A stretch of 64,000 bases of DNA from Phaseolus vulgaris. Its lineage: Eukaryota; Streptophyta; Magnoliopsida; Fabales; Fabaceae. The notes below the pieces were generated by a model. That model was given only the letters and a program-made list of their open reading frames with translations. It searched no databases and had not been told where the DNA came from. Numbering within the stretch: the stretch's first letter is position 1; each line of letters opens with the position of its first letter. Where the stretch lies: contig NC_023750.2 of NCBI RefSeq assembly GCF_000499845.2, positions 5,143,478-5,207,477 on the forward strand. The letters run 5' to 3'. The position numbers were made by a program, and so were the translations under genes. Below are positions 1 through 11,725 of the stretch, in pieces.

Positions 1-2499
1 ATATAAAATAATGAATTAAAACAATGCCGATAGAGAATAGTTTAACTATATACATTGGAAAAAGAAAGTGTATGTAGTTCACGTGTTTACTCCATGGACA
101 ATAGGAATGAACCATGGGTGAATCTCGGTAGTGTGTGTGGTTGATCAATTGACATAATACACAAATCTCTTTTTTTTTAACAAGTACATTGTAAATATTA
201 CACAAGCAATCACTTCCAAAGAAACTTTTGACATGTATTTTGGATGATGTAAGCGTCAGACAAAGGGAGGAATTTGTTTTAAAATATGATATATTATTTT
301 TGTTAACATATAAGTTTTGGTCTAGTTTTGTCATATTTTTGTACTTTTTTTAATAATACTTTTTTTTTTCATTTGTCATCAAATGATTGTTGTTACTTTA
401 GGTGTCAGCATAAATGAGATGTTAAATTGCATAGTGATGCCTAACATAAAAGCTTTTATTTAAAAAAAAAAAAGTCAAATAGTAACATCACATGGATGAC
501 TAGTGTAATCCAACCTTTGTGGGAAGGGGAGGATTGTCTAAAATTTGAAATAAAGTCACGAGTGAAGAGTGATGAGGTGATGGTTCAATTTATGTAGGAG
601 GTGGATCAATTTATGTAGGAGGTGGATGCTTCTTAACTCCCTTTTGTTTAAGTTATATGGGTTGACCAAAGAATGATGTATTCCAGGTTTACAATGTGAA
701 GTATTTTTTGAAGAGTGTAAGTGGAGAATCTTGAAAATCAAGGTGATAGAGGTGGCTTAGCTACCCCAACATTGAAGAGCAAAAGAAATTTTTGTTAGGT
801 TAGTTCAGTGTGTTATTTCCTAATGCGGATGCATGGTATTTTGTAAAGAAAGGGGTATTTTTAATCATTTGGTTTTGAAATAATGGTGGAATCCATTTTT
901 GTTATTTTCATGTGATGGCACAAAAAGGTTTAAGGAACTATTTTCCATTGTATTCCCAACAAAGCAAAACCCTAAAGAGGATATTGAAATTATATATGAT
1001 CTCTTTCCTCAATAGAAATCCATGTTTGTATAGTATTTTTTGAAGTTTTTCCTTTCTCATATACATATTGTTTTTATCATAGAAAATAATTTCATATCAT
1101 TTTGATTATAATATTTCACATTTCACTTTTTAAGCATGTATGATTGTGATATATATGTGTTATCAGTCCTTGAAATATCGGATGATTTTAGTTCAGTAAA
1201 CATATAAGCATTGGAATATTCATCTCTGCACCATATTTTTTTGGCAGTTTAAATAACTTTTGGCATTATCCCTGTGTAATGTAGTAATGTTGATGTGCGA
1301 TGTGAGATTCAACAGTAAAATATTCATTTGCCAATGGGTGTTACACTCGTGCAACAACCATAAGTCATCAACTTTGATTGCAACCAATTTAATGGAGGAC
1401 TTGCATTTTTTTTATGAAGAGTTTTTGTTATTCATACATACCACTCACATATACATTAATCATTATTAGGTTTTAACTACTTGATATCATTGTTCTTTTA
1501 ACATGGCATCACTCATAAAAAGCAATGAAGTTTGTTGTTCAATCTTAAATGCAGATTTTAATGATAATGAGAATAAATATATTCGATCATCATCCAATTG
1601 AAGTTTGTGTCACTGATTTTTAGGTAGTAAATTGTTCTTTAGTTTTACTTGTAACATAGGAAGGTTTAATTAGTTGTATTATTTACAAAATGACTTTATA
1701 TTTTTCCTGCATTAGTCATTATTTGTTATCACCTCAACACAATCTATTTTATCTTGCCTCTATTCAAAAGTACCACCTTGTTCAAAACCACATTTAATAG
1801 GTTGACTAAGTGACTACCTTAATGACATCAAGTATTGCATAAAACCATATTTAGGTACTTTCACTCTTACAATTGTATTTTAGTACAAATAATTAATACG
1901 TTGTATGTGATTGTTTGAAAGAATTTGTTTCTCTCACAAGAATGGTTGATCAATGTTACCCCATAAGCTAGGTGAAGAAACTATTATGTAAAGTCTGAAT
2001 GGAAATGTGAAATGTGAAGAAAGGGGGGAAGAGAACGTGAGTGTTTTACATTATAGTTTGTCAACAAAAAGTATGGTCTGACATGTTTTTGAGAAATATT
2101 GAAAAGAGACAAGTTGAACGAGAGAAAATAACTTGAATGAAAAATTCAGGACAAATACATACAATTTACGTTGAAGAAAAGAAACTCACATGAAACACAC
2201 ATAATGAATAATCATTTGAGTAAGGTAAGTTCATTTCATCTACATATTGAAAAGTAATAAGACTATTCAAACTCTTAATCATTTGACAAGAATTAATTAT
2301 AATCAAGATTAATCAAAGTCTTAACAGATAAAATGACAAAACTATAAACTTAAATTCTTTCTTACAAAATTATTTATTCAGATAACAACAAAAATATTTT
2401 TTAATTACTATTCATGGCATGACAAATTTAATTTTTTTTCCTCTACTCTATTAAAAAACTTTCAGATGTAATTTACTGAATTATCTTTTAGGTAAATAA
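1..2499. other. AT-rich intergenic DNA, no gene recognised
   Basis: No open frame here has recognisable protein similarity and I see no RNA gene. The only structure noted is a perfect 21-bp direct duplication at 585-605 and 606-626. The stretch looks like ordinary AT-rich plant intergenic sequence, with poly-A/T runs throughout. Confidence 0.6.
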
Positions 2500-3160
2500 T
2501 GTAGTAAATGAGGCTTTAAAGCGAACAAAATTGATTTCTCGAGGCGTGAGTAATCACTATCCATAAGGATTTATCCACGGTGTATTGCGCAAGTCCCCCA
2601 TGATACAACATGAACTTTTCGAAGATTTTCAAGGATAAAGTTACTCTTTAAAAGAGTAATAATTCAATAAACCCAAAGATCTTATAATAAAGTAATATTA
2701 AATGATGAGAGGGAAAGAGAAAGAATGTGAAAAGGTAAGAGGAAGAAAATGGTGAACGGAGTAGGGTTTTGAAGAAGATGAAGAGGTGAATGTGCGAGAT
2801 GCATGTTCAAAAGCAAATGGGATGTGGTATTTATAGATGGAGAAAACACACTGCCGCATCTTCAAACCCTAAAGGAGCAGTCATGGCTGCCGGAGATGGA
2901 GGAAGACCCGCGTGAATGGAGGAGCCAACCACCCACGACTCTTGCAACGTTCTCCAACGTTCTCAAGATTCCACACGACCAGCAGTGCGGAGGCATGAGC
3001 GTTCCCAGTCGTGCGACTACAATTTAGGGTGGAGGGGGCAACGTCGCGCGATAATCTCGGAGTAGATCCAGTCTTCGCCGAACTTTCGCGATCTCCTCCA
3101 ACGTCACTGAAGAACGTTAGGGTTTTACCACATACTCTATTTTTTGTTTCACACACTCTT
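2500..3160 (-). promoter_or_regulatory. GC-rich promoter-like island, possible LTR remnant
   Basis: About 2,820-3,120 is distinctly richer in G+C than its surroundings. Read on the minus strand it runs into a TATA box (CTATAAATACC, near 2,829-2,839) followed by a pyrimidine-rich leader with many CTT/TCC repeats towards 2,700, and then an AT-rich tail. This order (GC-rich upstream block, TATA, CT-rich leader) fits a plant promoter or the U3-R part of a decayed LTR. Open frames on both strands (2,803-3,027 + and 2,881-3,156 -) resemble no family I know and are probably not genes. No matching second LTR or target duplication was found. Confidence 0.35.
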
Positions 3161-3630
3161 TTTTTCGTTTTTATTTTGCTAGATTAGATTCTGTTTTACA
3201 ACAAATAGTTGGTTTAGTAGAACAATTATTAACATATTTTGTTTTTAGTATAATAAGAAAAAAAACTTAATATAAATTTCGTTAGTTTCATTTTACCTCC
3301 ATTAATGGTTGAGATAAATGAACATGTAATATTAAAACTAAAAATTTTAAATTTATTAAGAAAAAACAAACGAAAGATTTAGTGCGAATTCAAATTTTGC
3401 CATAGCATATGAATGAGTTAGGGATGTAGAGAAAAAAAAAAATTTGTTATGCTACTTATTTACTTAATGGTTTGGTGATTAAGCATACAACAAATAAGAG
3501 AGATTAAAGCACTGGAGTTCCTTCACTTTGGAAAGAATCTCTTCAAAGATCTCTGTAAAAATTAAACAAAATGTGCTGAAAAACCTTAGTTACGTACTAA
3601 AATCATAAAGTTCCAAGCTTTTAATGTCAA

Positions 3631-3702
3631 GTCGTTGTAGTATAGTGGTAAGTATTTCCGCCTGTCACGCGGATGACCCGGGTTCGATCCCCGGCAACGG
3701 CG
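3631..3702 (+). tRNA. tRNA-Asp (anticodon GTC)
   Basis: A 72-nt cloverleaf. The 7-bp acceptor stem pairs GTCGTTG with CAACGGC (one T-G wobble) and leaves discriminator G. The anticodon stem TCCGC/GCGGA encloses a 7-nt loop with anticodon GTC at 3,664-3,666. The internal B box reads GGTTCGATCC (3,681-3,690) and the D-arm region serves as A box. A run of five T at 3,708-3,712 provides the Pol III terminator. There is no intron, and CCA is not encoded, as usual for eukaryotes. An identical copy lies on the other strand 366 bp downstream. Confidence 0.97.
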
Positions 3703-3736
3703 AAATGTTTTTGTATTCTTTAAGTTAGATTAAAAA

Positions 3737-4040
3737 AAGCGCGTTTGATTCTATAATTTTTCGGAGAGATTTCAGCAATTTGGTATTGTCATTATTGGGG
3801 AACTGGTTATTCTTATTAGAATATTTGTGCATTACTGTTGCTACTAAGATCGAGCCAAACAACGCACTTACTGGATTTAAAATGACTTTTTAATCAAATT
3901 TTGAAAAATCGCGTTTGATTCCATAAGTTTGTCATTATTGGGGAACTGGTAATTCTTAGTAGAACAATTTTGTATTGCCGTTAAGATTGAGCCAAACGCG
4001 CTTAATGGGTGCAAAATGACTTTTATTCAAATTTGAAAAA
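3737..4040. repeat. Imperfect tandem duplication between the tRNA genes
   Basis: Two diverged direct copies lie head to tail, about 3,737-3,908 and 3,909-4,040. Each starts with CGCGTTTGATTC and shares the blocks GTCATTATTGGGGAACTGGT, GAGCCAAAC and AAAATGACTTTT. The second copy is shorter by internal deletions. The repeat fills almost the whole spacer between the two tRNA-Asp genes. Confidence 0.8.
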
Positions 4041-4068
4041 ACACAAAAAAAACAAAAAAACAACAAAA

Positions 4069-4140
4069 CGCCGTTGCCGGGGATCGAACCCGGGTCATCC
4101 GCGTGACAGGCGGAAATACTTACCACTATACTACAACGAC
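4069..4140 (-). tRNA. tRNA-Asp (anticodon GTC), inverted copy
   Basis: The reverse complement is identical over all 72 nt to the tRNA-Asp at 3,631-3,702, including the T-A pair closing the anticodon stem. On the minus strand the gene is followed at once by TTTT (plus-strand AAAA at 4,065-4,068), a Pol III terminator. The two genes point towards each other, so their transcripts converge on the spacer. Confidence 0.97.
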
Positions 4141-7080
4141 TCCATGTCTTTAATTTAAAACCAAATCAATTTAACAATGCGCATTCAATGGAAAAGTTGT
4201 CCACCATTTATGCTTCATTCTATGAATTAAATGTTATACAAACATGTTTTCTATCCTTAAAATATGTAATAAGTTTTGAAAATATTAAAAATCACGTTAC
4301 ATAATCTCTTAAAAGCATTGAAAAGAAAATATTTAATGTTAGTATAATATATAAATTCATGAACTCAAGTATGAGAAAAGAACGTCATGCATGATAAACT
4401 TAAATATATATAAAAAATGTAATCAATTTCATGCAATTTAATAGCACCATTCTTAAAGATGCGCTTCATTTTATTTCCTATGATTGTCTTTCCTTCTTAA
4501 TATCAAGTTATGATATTGCAGAAAAATATCTTCTTGCTAGAACTAAATTATGTTAAGAACTAATTTTTTTAAACAATATTATATTTCAGTTAGGAAGGAG
4601 TATTTATAAAATTTCATCAATTTAAAGATTATTTAAGATACAGGTGATATATTAATCAATTATTCTTCATTCTATATTTAAGTTTGTATCATTGATTGTG
4701 CTCGAATTCTAATTTTGAAAAAGTTAGAAAATGATATTAGGATGAAAAGAACTTGTTGCCAAAGAATCTTTGATAAATGAACAAGATAGTTGGTTTAGGT
4801 TTTGTATAATTGATTTTGATCAAATTTTAATTTTGAAAAAGTCATAAAATATATTAAAATGTGTTTTGAGTAGGTATAAAAATAGATTTTAGTTTATTAA
4901 ATGTGAGATCGATTTATTGAGTTCATAATCATTAATGAAAAACAATGATAATGAAATCTTGAATCGAGTAAGGGAGAAATAAGGTTCAAGAGTTTGAGAG
5001 AGTCATAGATAATATAAAAAGAGGATATTATAATGAATTAAACAAGAAATTATTTTTGTGAAAAAATGAAGAAGATATTGTTCTTTTGAAGAATAAAAAA
5101 AGAAGTTACAAGAAATAAAAAGTGTACAAAATATAATATTCTTGTGTGTCTTGCATTTCTTTTTCAATCTAATTCATACATAGAAAAATCCAAAATTGGT
5201 TTATTCGTACACTTTCTTAAAAAATCAAACTTGTATGAAAATAAACATAAAATACTTCTTTTAAAATCTAGTTGTTTTAATGAAATTTATTGTTTTAATT
5301 AGTTTTGTTTTTTATATTATTTTTATTTCACCTAAATTGAAAGTCTTAAGATTACCATTCTAAATTAAAAAAAAAAACTTACAATTTTGTATTTATTTTC
5401 TATTAAATAAAATTATACACTAAATTTCACGGAAAATACAATGAATAGAACTTACTACAAAAGAATTTTTGGTAGAAAAAATTATTGAATACGGGCTTAA
5501 TGGTTACTTTTTATATGATTAAGATGACTCTTGAAGGTATGGGGGTGATTCAACCTAGTTTAAAGAAAAAGATAAATTCTTGTAGTTGAAATTTTAGTAA
5601 TATAGAAAGATTTACAATAATATTAATTATCTTAAGATTTTAGTTAAAAATATTTTTATGTTATCTTATTCATGATGTCAACCATTAATAGATATATCTA
5701 TGATACGTTATACTATTCAATTACTTATTACAAATAATATAAAATGAAGTAAATAATAGAATATTGAAGAGCCTTAATATCTATCTTTCCATTATTTCTC
5801 TATCTAATATATTTAAGTGATCTTATCTAAAGTTACATAAAGACAAATTGAGGCTAAAAAGCAAAGGGGTTTACTATTTGAACTTTGTAGAATACACAAT
5901 TAATAGTAATCAAATGTATGAGTTTGACAATTTCTGCATAATAATAAACTCTTTAAATCAAGCTTAGCTACTTTTATTAGTGAGGTTGATGCTAAATGTA
6001 AAAAATAAGAAGTCAAATTTGTTTTTGAAAATATAAAGTATTTTTATGGGAATGAAATAGAATTGTTTGAGGTGAACAAGTTGTTTTGGAAAGTTGACCT
6101 CTCTGTGAAAGAATTACCGAATTTTGATAATGAAGATAAATGATGATCTATTTACAAAAGATTTTGCGATGCTCAAGTCAATAAGATTTTGCGACGCTCA
6201 AGTCATTGGTGTGATTCAAGTTTGGGAGAAGTTAGGAAAACAAAGGAGCATAAGGACACAATTCAAAAAAGAGTGTAATTCCTGTTGTTCAATAAATAAA
6301 TAAATAAATAAATAAAAGTTGAAATAAAATAAGTTCAGGGTAAGATGGTATTTGATTTTAGTCTAATTTTTATATTGAAATAGGTAGAAGGCTAAGTTTA
6401 TGAGTTGATCTAATTGATCGTTTTCAAGATGATTTTGACTTTGTTAATTAGAAAAACCAAGTTCCTTCTTAACCTAGCCACAATACAACCCATAAAAGTC
6501 CTTGTGATGATTGCATGCTTATGAAAGTTCTTGGCTCTTCAAACAAAAAGCAAAGTTGAATGTGGAATTAGTGGTGGAAGAGAGAAAAACACACATCCTT
6601 ATACACTAGTGTGCTTAAGTGAAACACTTATCCTAGTGGTGAATAATTCACTTAGTTGATCTATTAGAAATCATATTAGTTCTTTTTGTCTTTTTTAACA
6701 TTAGGTGTAAGCTTCTTTTTGTTTAGCCTAATGTTATCTTTGAATTTATCATTTACTTGATATGGATTTAGGTCTAATCCTCCATATGGTTGATTACAAC
6801 AATCTAGAGATTGTAACAAATTTTTAGAAATTAATTGTATTTGATAATTACATACGCGCTAATGGTATGTCATTAGGCTACACATCACTCGATAAACTAT
6901 GTTTCAAGATACCAACAAAAGGGAGAAAGAAGGAGAAAGATGGATGTAAGGTTATGAGTTTTTAAAATATTTATTTCATGGGTGTGATTTTAAATTTTAT
7001 TTATTTCATGTTTAACAAAAAATTAAATTCAATAACTTACAAACAACTATGATATTGCATTCAAGAAAACATATCTTTTA
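4141..7080. other. AT-rich intergenic DNA with minor repeats
   Basis: No gene seen. Small repeats: two diverged copies of an approximately 60-bp segment near 4,680 and 4,797 (shared core AATTTTGAAAAAGT), a 25-bp near-perfect duplication at 6,158-6,182 / 6,183-6,207, and an AATA microsatellite at 6,291-6,315. The less AT-rich stretch around 6,470-6,660 reads like transposon-derived DNA, but I could not assign it. Confidence 0.5.
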
Positions 7081-7634
7081 TTTGTTTAATTTTAAATTTC
7101 AAATGTTTGGTGGGATTCTACGTATTTAAATTTTGTATAAAACATATAAAATTCATATATATATTTTACACAAAATAAAGAAATTAAAAATGTCATTTCA
7201 AGATTTTGGTTTAAAAACATAACTTTCAAACCAATTTCACAAAAATAAAATTAAGTTTTTTTTAAACATTTATCTTTAAAACGGTGAAAAAATATTTTAT
7301 ATTATCATTCATTATAGTTCTTGTCATTATTATTTTATTCGTTATAATTGTTATAGTCATTTTTATTTTTCATAGTAATTATTGTCATAGTCATCGTTAT
7401 CATATGAGAATGTTGATAACAATGAAGAGGAAGATGATGAAGACAATGATTAATATACAATTTTGTTAAATAATACTTTGTTAAATAATAATATAATATA
7501 TTCATACACTCTTAAAAAAATAACTATCCTTACAACAACATTCAACACATTAATTTTTAATTGAAATCATATAATATTATAAAAAAAATAATATTTAATT
7601 TTTAAAAGATAAATAATTTTTAACACATAGAATA

Positions 7635-9031
7635 TGTAACACCCCATTATTTACATATAACTATTACAATACCGGTTCTACGTATTTCTATACAAACTTG
7701 GAGTTTTTCAAAACATTCCTAATACATGATTAGGATTTATAGAAAAACAAATATTTACATATCCATAGCTCAAAATAAAACTCTGAAATCTCTAAGGCTT
7801 TCCTGCACCTGTATGGTCATCTGCTCGTGTACATAGTACAGTCATCGCAGTTTAAACACAACACAAAAAGCAAGGGTAAGCTAGTGAAAATAAAATTTTA
7901 TAATATACGAAATTAAATTAAAAGAGAAAATCAAATTACATGGCCAATTTCTCAATTATTCGATCTTCTTCAAATTCCAACATAAATCAATCACATAGAT
8001 CTCACATGGATCTACACATCCAAAATATTCAACAAACAACGTCTTCCGGAAGACCCGTATTAAGTAAGTCCTACCAGAGACTAACACCTGATCCAAAGAT
8101 TACCAGCGAATCCAACAGAAAGGATCAGGGTAAGTTCAATACAACCCAAGACGTGCATCTCATATGTCAAGGTGTGCATGAACTCCCCCATCAGCTTCTC
8201 ACCACCTGATATCTTAGTCTATGTGACTTAGATCATCAGTGAAGCACGAAGATCTCTGTTACCACATAGACATCAATACTTAATACACAACAAACATCAG
8301 TCCATACATTATCCCAAATGTATGAATTCAATTCCATACCATTCAGTCATACAATATCATTCAAAAATTGATCCACAATATTCAAAAGTCTATTTGACAT
8401 GAAAAAAATAACACTTTAATACTAAATCATCAAAATATAATATTTTTACAAATTTAAATAATATATAAACAAACAACCCAATATATAAACACACAACATC
8501 CCTGCAAGAAAAATTGAATATTGGGACCACGACCCTTCCGAATTCAGATCTTTTATCCTAGGGTGCTATTAAAAATTAAATTTAGCTTCCCTTACCTCAA
8601 TTGCTTGCTTTCCAAGCAACTTTTAGAATTTTATTCCCCACCGTTTGGATAAGCTTCAAGATTTATAGGCCTAATGCAAATTATCCAAACAGAAAAAAAA
8701 TTCAGTATATAATAGAATAAGTTGAGAGGATTAAACTTCTCAACTGACCCCACCAAGATTGATGATTAAATCCTAAGGAAAAACAGAGAACAAAGGATAT
8801 TTAGAGTAAAAATGAACTTACTCTGTTTAAAAATCTGATCGGGTAAAAATGTTCCTTAACTCCTCTGCTACAGCGTGGTATGATCAGATTCTAAAATAGA
8901 TGAAGTTTGGGAGAGAAAATTAGGAGAGAGGGAGAGAATAGAATATGGAGAGAGAGAGAGAAAGAAGAAAAATGGTACTGTGGTGGTGGGAAAAATGTTT
9001 CTGTTGGTTTTAAAAAAGGCACGCTGTTACA
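7635..9031 (-). repeat. 3' LTR of the gypsy element
   Basis: 1,397 bp bounded by TGTAAC and GTTACA. It matches 13,763-15,149 almost throughout. Differences counted by eye: about two dozen substitutions, one 8-bp insertion near 7,670 and one extra GA dinucleotide near 8,950. This is the downstream LTR because the element is read on the minus strand. The 89-codon open frame at 7,940-8,209 lies wholly inside the LTR and is not a gene. Confidence 0.95.
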
Positions 9032-9050
9032 TTATCTCCAACCTCAAAAA
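9032..9050 (-). other. Polypurine tract of the gypsy element
   Basis: On the minus strand a purine-rich run (TTGAGGTTGGAGATAA) directly precedes the TG of the 3' LTR, the place where plus-strand DNA synthesis is primed. Confidence 0.7.
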
Positions 9051-10607
9051 TTTTCGTCCTCGAAAATTAACTTACCAATATAGAGATTAGGATATGATGC
9101 TCGTATCTCCTCTTCAATTTCCCAAGTGGAGTCTCCAGATATGAGATCCCACAGTACTTTCATCATGGGAATACTTCTTCCACGAAGTTTGTGAATCTAA
9201 GATTTTGATTGGCTTCACTTCAAATGACAAATTTTCTTTCACTTGGATGGAATCAGACTCTAGAATGTGGCTAGGATCAGGTACATACTTTCTTAGTTGA
9301 GATACATGGAAAATATTGTGAATGTTAGCTAAAGGAGGAGGCAAAGCAATTTCATAAGCCACAGGACCTATTCTCCTGAGAATTTGATAAGGTCCTATGA
9401 ACTTAGGAGCCAATTTCTTGGATTTGAGTGCTCTTCCTACACCAGTGAACGGTGTAACTCTCAAAAAGACATGCTCACCCGCATAGAATTCTAAAGGTCT
9501 TCTTCTTTGATCTGCATAAGATTTTTGCCTGCTAAGAGATGTTTTCAATCTTTCCTGAATCATTTTGACTTTCTCATTGGTTTGTTGTATTAATTCTGGT
9601 CCAATTAACACACTTTCACCATCCTGAAACCAGCACAAAGGTGTCATGCACTTTCTTCCATACAATGCCTCGAAAGGAGCCATTCCTATGCTAGCTTGGT
9701 AATTGTTATTGTAAGTGAACTCTACCAAAGGTAGAATTTCATCCCAACTGCCCAAATGATCTAACACACAAGTCCTAAGCAATCTGACTATTTCATCTAT
9801 GTAAATTTGGGCCAACTTTTGCATAGAGATTCTCAAGTCTATAGGTAGGAAGTGTGTCGTCTTTGTCAACCTGTCCACTATGACCCAAACAGAGTCATGC
9901 TTCCTCAAAGTACGTGGTAAGTGGGTAACAAAATCCATTGAGATACTGTCCCACTTCCACACTGGAATGTCTAACTGAGTTAACATGCCTTCAGGTCGTT
10001 GATGTTCAATCTTTGATTTCTGACAAGTCAAGCAAGCAGCTACAAACTTAGCTACATCATTCTTCATGCCATGCCACCAATAAGACTTCTTGAGATCTTG
10101 ATACATCTTGGTCATTCCTGGATGTAAACTGAGTTTGCTTTTATGACCTTCAGATAACACTGTTTGCTTTAGTTCATTATCCTCTGGTATACATATTCTA
10201 TTTTTGAATCTCAAAATACCATCCACTCCTAAAGAGAAGTCTTTAGCTTTGTCAGTATTTAATAAGCCCATGAAGTTCTTCAATTTTGAATCTTCCAACT
10301 GCTTCTCCTTCACCTTCTCTAGAAATTCATTAGTTATAACAAATGTATTACAACTAATGCAATTTGAAGACATGGAAACCTCCAAATTCATACTCCTGAA
10401 ATCTTCAATCAATGCTAGCTCTCTAATAATTTTTTTTCCTCTAATCATAAGCGACGACATTTGTATCTTTTTACGACTCAACGCATCTGCAACAACATTT
10501 GCCTTCCCAGGATGATATATTAGCTGGAAATCATAGTCTTTTAAAAATTCCATCAATCTCCTCTGCCTCATATTTAACTCCTTCTGATCAAACAAATACT
10601 TCAAGCT
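9050..10607 (-). pseudogene. Broken pol: RNase H end, integrase and chromodomain-like tail
   Basis: This part begins just after the nonsense codon at 10,608-10,610. It first covers the end of the RNase H region, then the integrase zinc-binding region (HPGM...WWHGM...CLTCQKSK, about 10,130-10,020) and the start of the catalytic core with DFVTHLPRT. At about 9,780 the frame jumps from YIDEIVRL straight to LRTCVLDH. The central core, which in this family carries the second Asp and the Glu of the D-D-E triad, is missing, while the frame is kept. The GPY/F-like region (FIGPYQILRRIGPVAYE) follows near 9,390. Close to 9,190 a frameshift throws the chromodomain-like tail into another frame (VLWDLISGDSTWEIEEE), which runs to about 9,050 beside the polypurine tract. 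Such an integrase should be inactive. Confidence 0.9.
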
Positions 10608-11723
10608 TTAATGATCACTGAACACATTAAAACTAACTCCGTAAAGAAAATGTCTCCATATTTTTAAAGCAAAGACAACTGCTGCCAATTCTAGATCATG
10701 AGTTAGATAATTTCTTTCATGCACCTTTAACTGACGAGAAGCGCAGGCAACAACTTTCTTATTCTGCATCAAAACACAACCCAATCCCTGATAGGAAGCA
10801 TCACAGAAAACTTCAAAAGACTGATTGGTATCAGGGATTGTCAATACAGGAGCATTAGTCAACCTTCTTTTCAACTCTTCAAAGCTTCTCTCACATTGTT
10901 CAATCCATGCAAAAGGATGATCCTTTCTAGTCAATTGGGTCAAAGGAGCCACTATTTTAGAAAAGCCTTCTATAAATCTCCTGTAATATCTTGCTAACCC
11001 GACAAAGCTTCTAATTTCTATAACTGTTTTAGGACGCTCCCACTGAAGTACAACCTCCACTTTAGAAGAATCTACTGATATTCCCTGTGCAGAGATGACA
11101 TGTCCTAAAAATTGTATTTCTGGAATCCAGAAGTCACATTTTGAAAGTTTAGCATATAACTGTTTTTCTCTCAAAATGTTCAGGACGGTTCTAAGATGTT
11201 TTGCATGTTCTTTCCTTGTACGAGAATAAATCAAGATGTCATCTATGAACACTACCACAAACTTATCAAGAAAAGGTCTGAATATTCGATTCATATAATC
11301 CATGAAAATAGTTGGAGCATTAGTCACACCAAATGGCATGACCAAAAATTCATAGTGACCATACCTTGATCTAAAAGCAGTCTTCTGAACATCTTCCGTT
11401 TTCACTGAAATTTGGTGATAACCTGAGCGCAAATCTATTTTAGAAAAGACAACTGCCCCATGCAACTGATCCATCAGATCATCAATTCTAGGAAGAGGAT
11501 ATTTATTCTTTATTGTTAACTTGTTTAATTGTCTATAATCTATGCATAGACGTGACGAACCATCCTTCTTCTTCACTAATAGCACTGGAGCTCCCCATGG
11601 AGAAACACTAGGTCGAATGAATTGCTTCTCCAATAAGTCTTCTAGTTGTTTCTTCAATTCAGCTAACTCTGCTGGTGCCATTCGGTATGGAGAAATTGAC
11701 ACGGGGCCTGCTCCGGGAATCAA
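10608..11723 (-). pseudogene. Reverse transcriptase / RNase H portion of gypsy pol
   Basis: About 371 codons without interruption. The RT palm motifs are present: [33 protein letters not shown], and the catalytic FIDDILIYS with its two Asp codons at 11,238-11,243. RNase H starts with VFCDAS and contains [21 protein letters not shown]. The frame ends at an in-frame TAA (10,608-10,610), after which it continues, so this is a single nonsense change. Its upstream end is separated from protease by a frameshift. The RT catalytic residues themselves look intact. Confidence 0.93.
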
Positions 11724-11725
11724 GT

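Noticed and set aside
2803..3156. Overlapping open frames in the GC-rich island
   Set aside because: Long frames are expected by chance in GC-rich DNA. No recognisable domain, and a TATA-plus-leader structure is a better reading.
7284..7469. Open frame here and at 15,624-15,821
   Set aside because: Low-complexity ATT/ATC repeats within the host tandem duplication.
7940..8209. 89-codon open frame, repeated at 14,060-14,329, as a gene
   Set aside because: Both lie entirely inside the gypsy LTRs and are read against the direction of the element. No family similarity.
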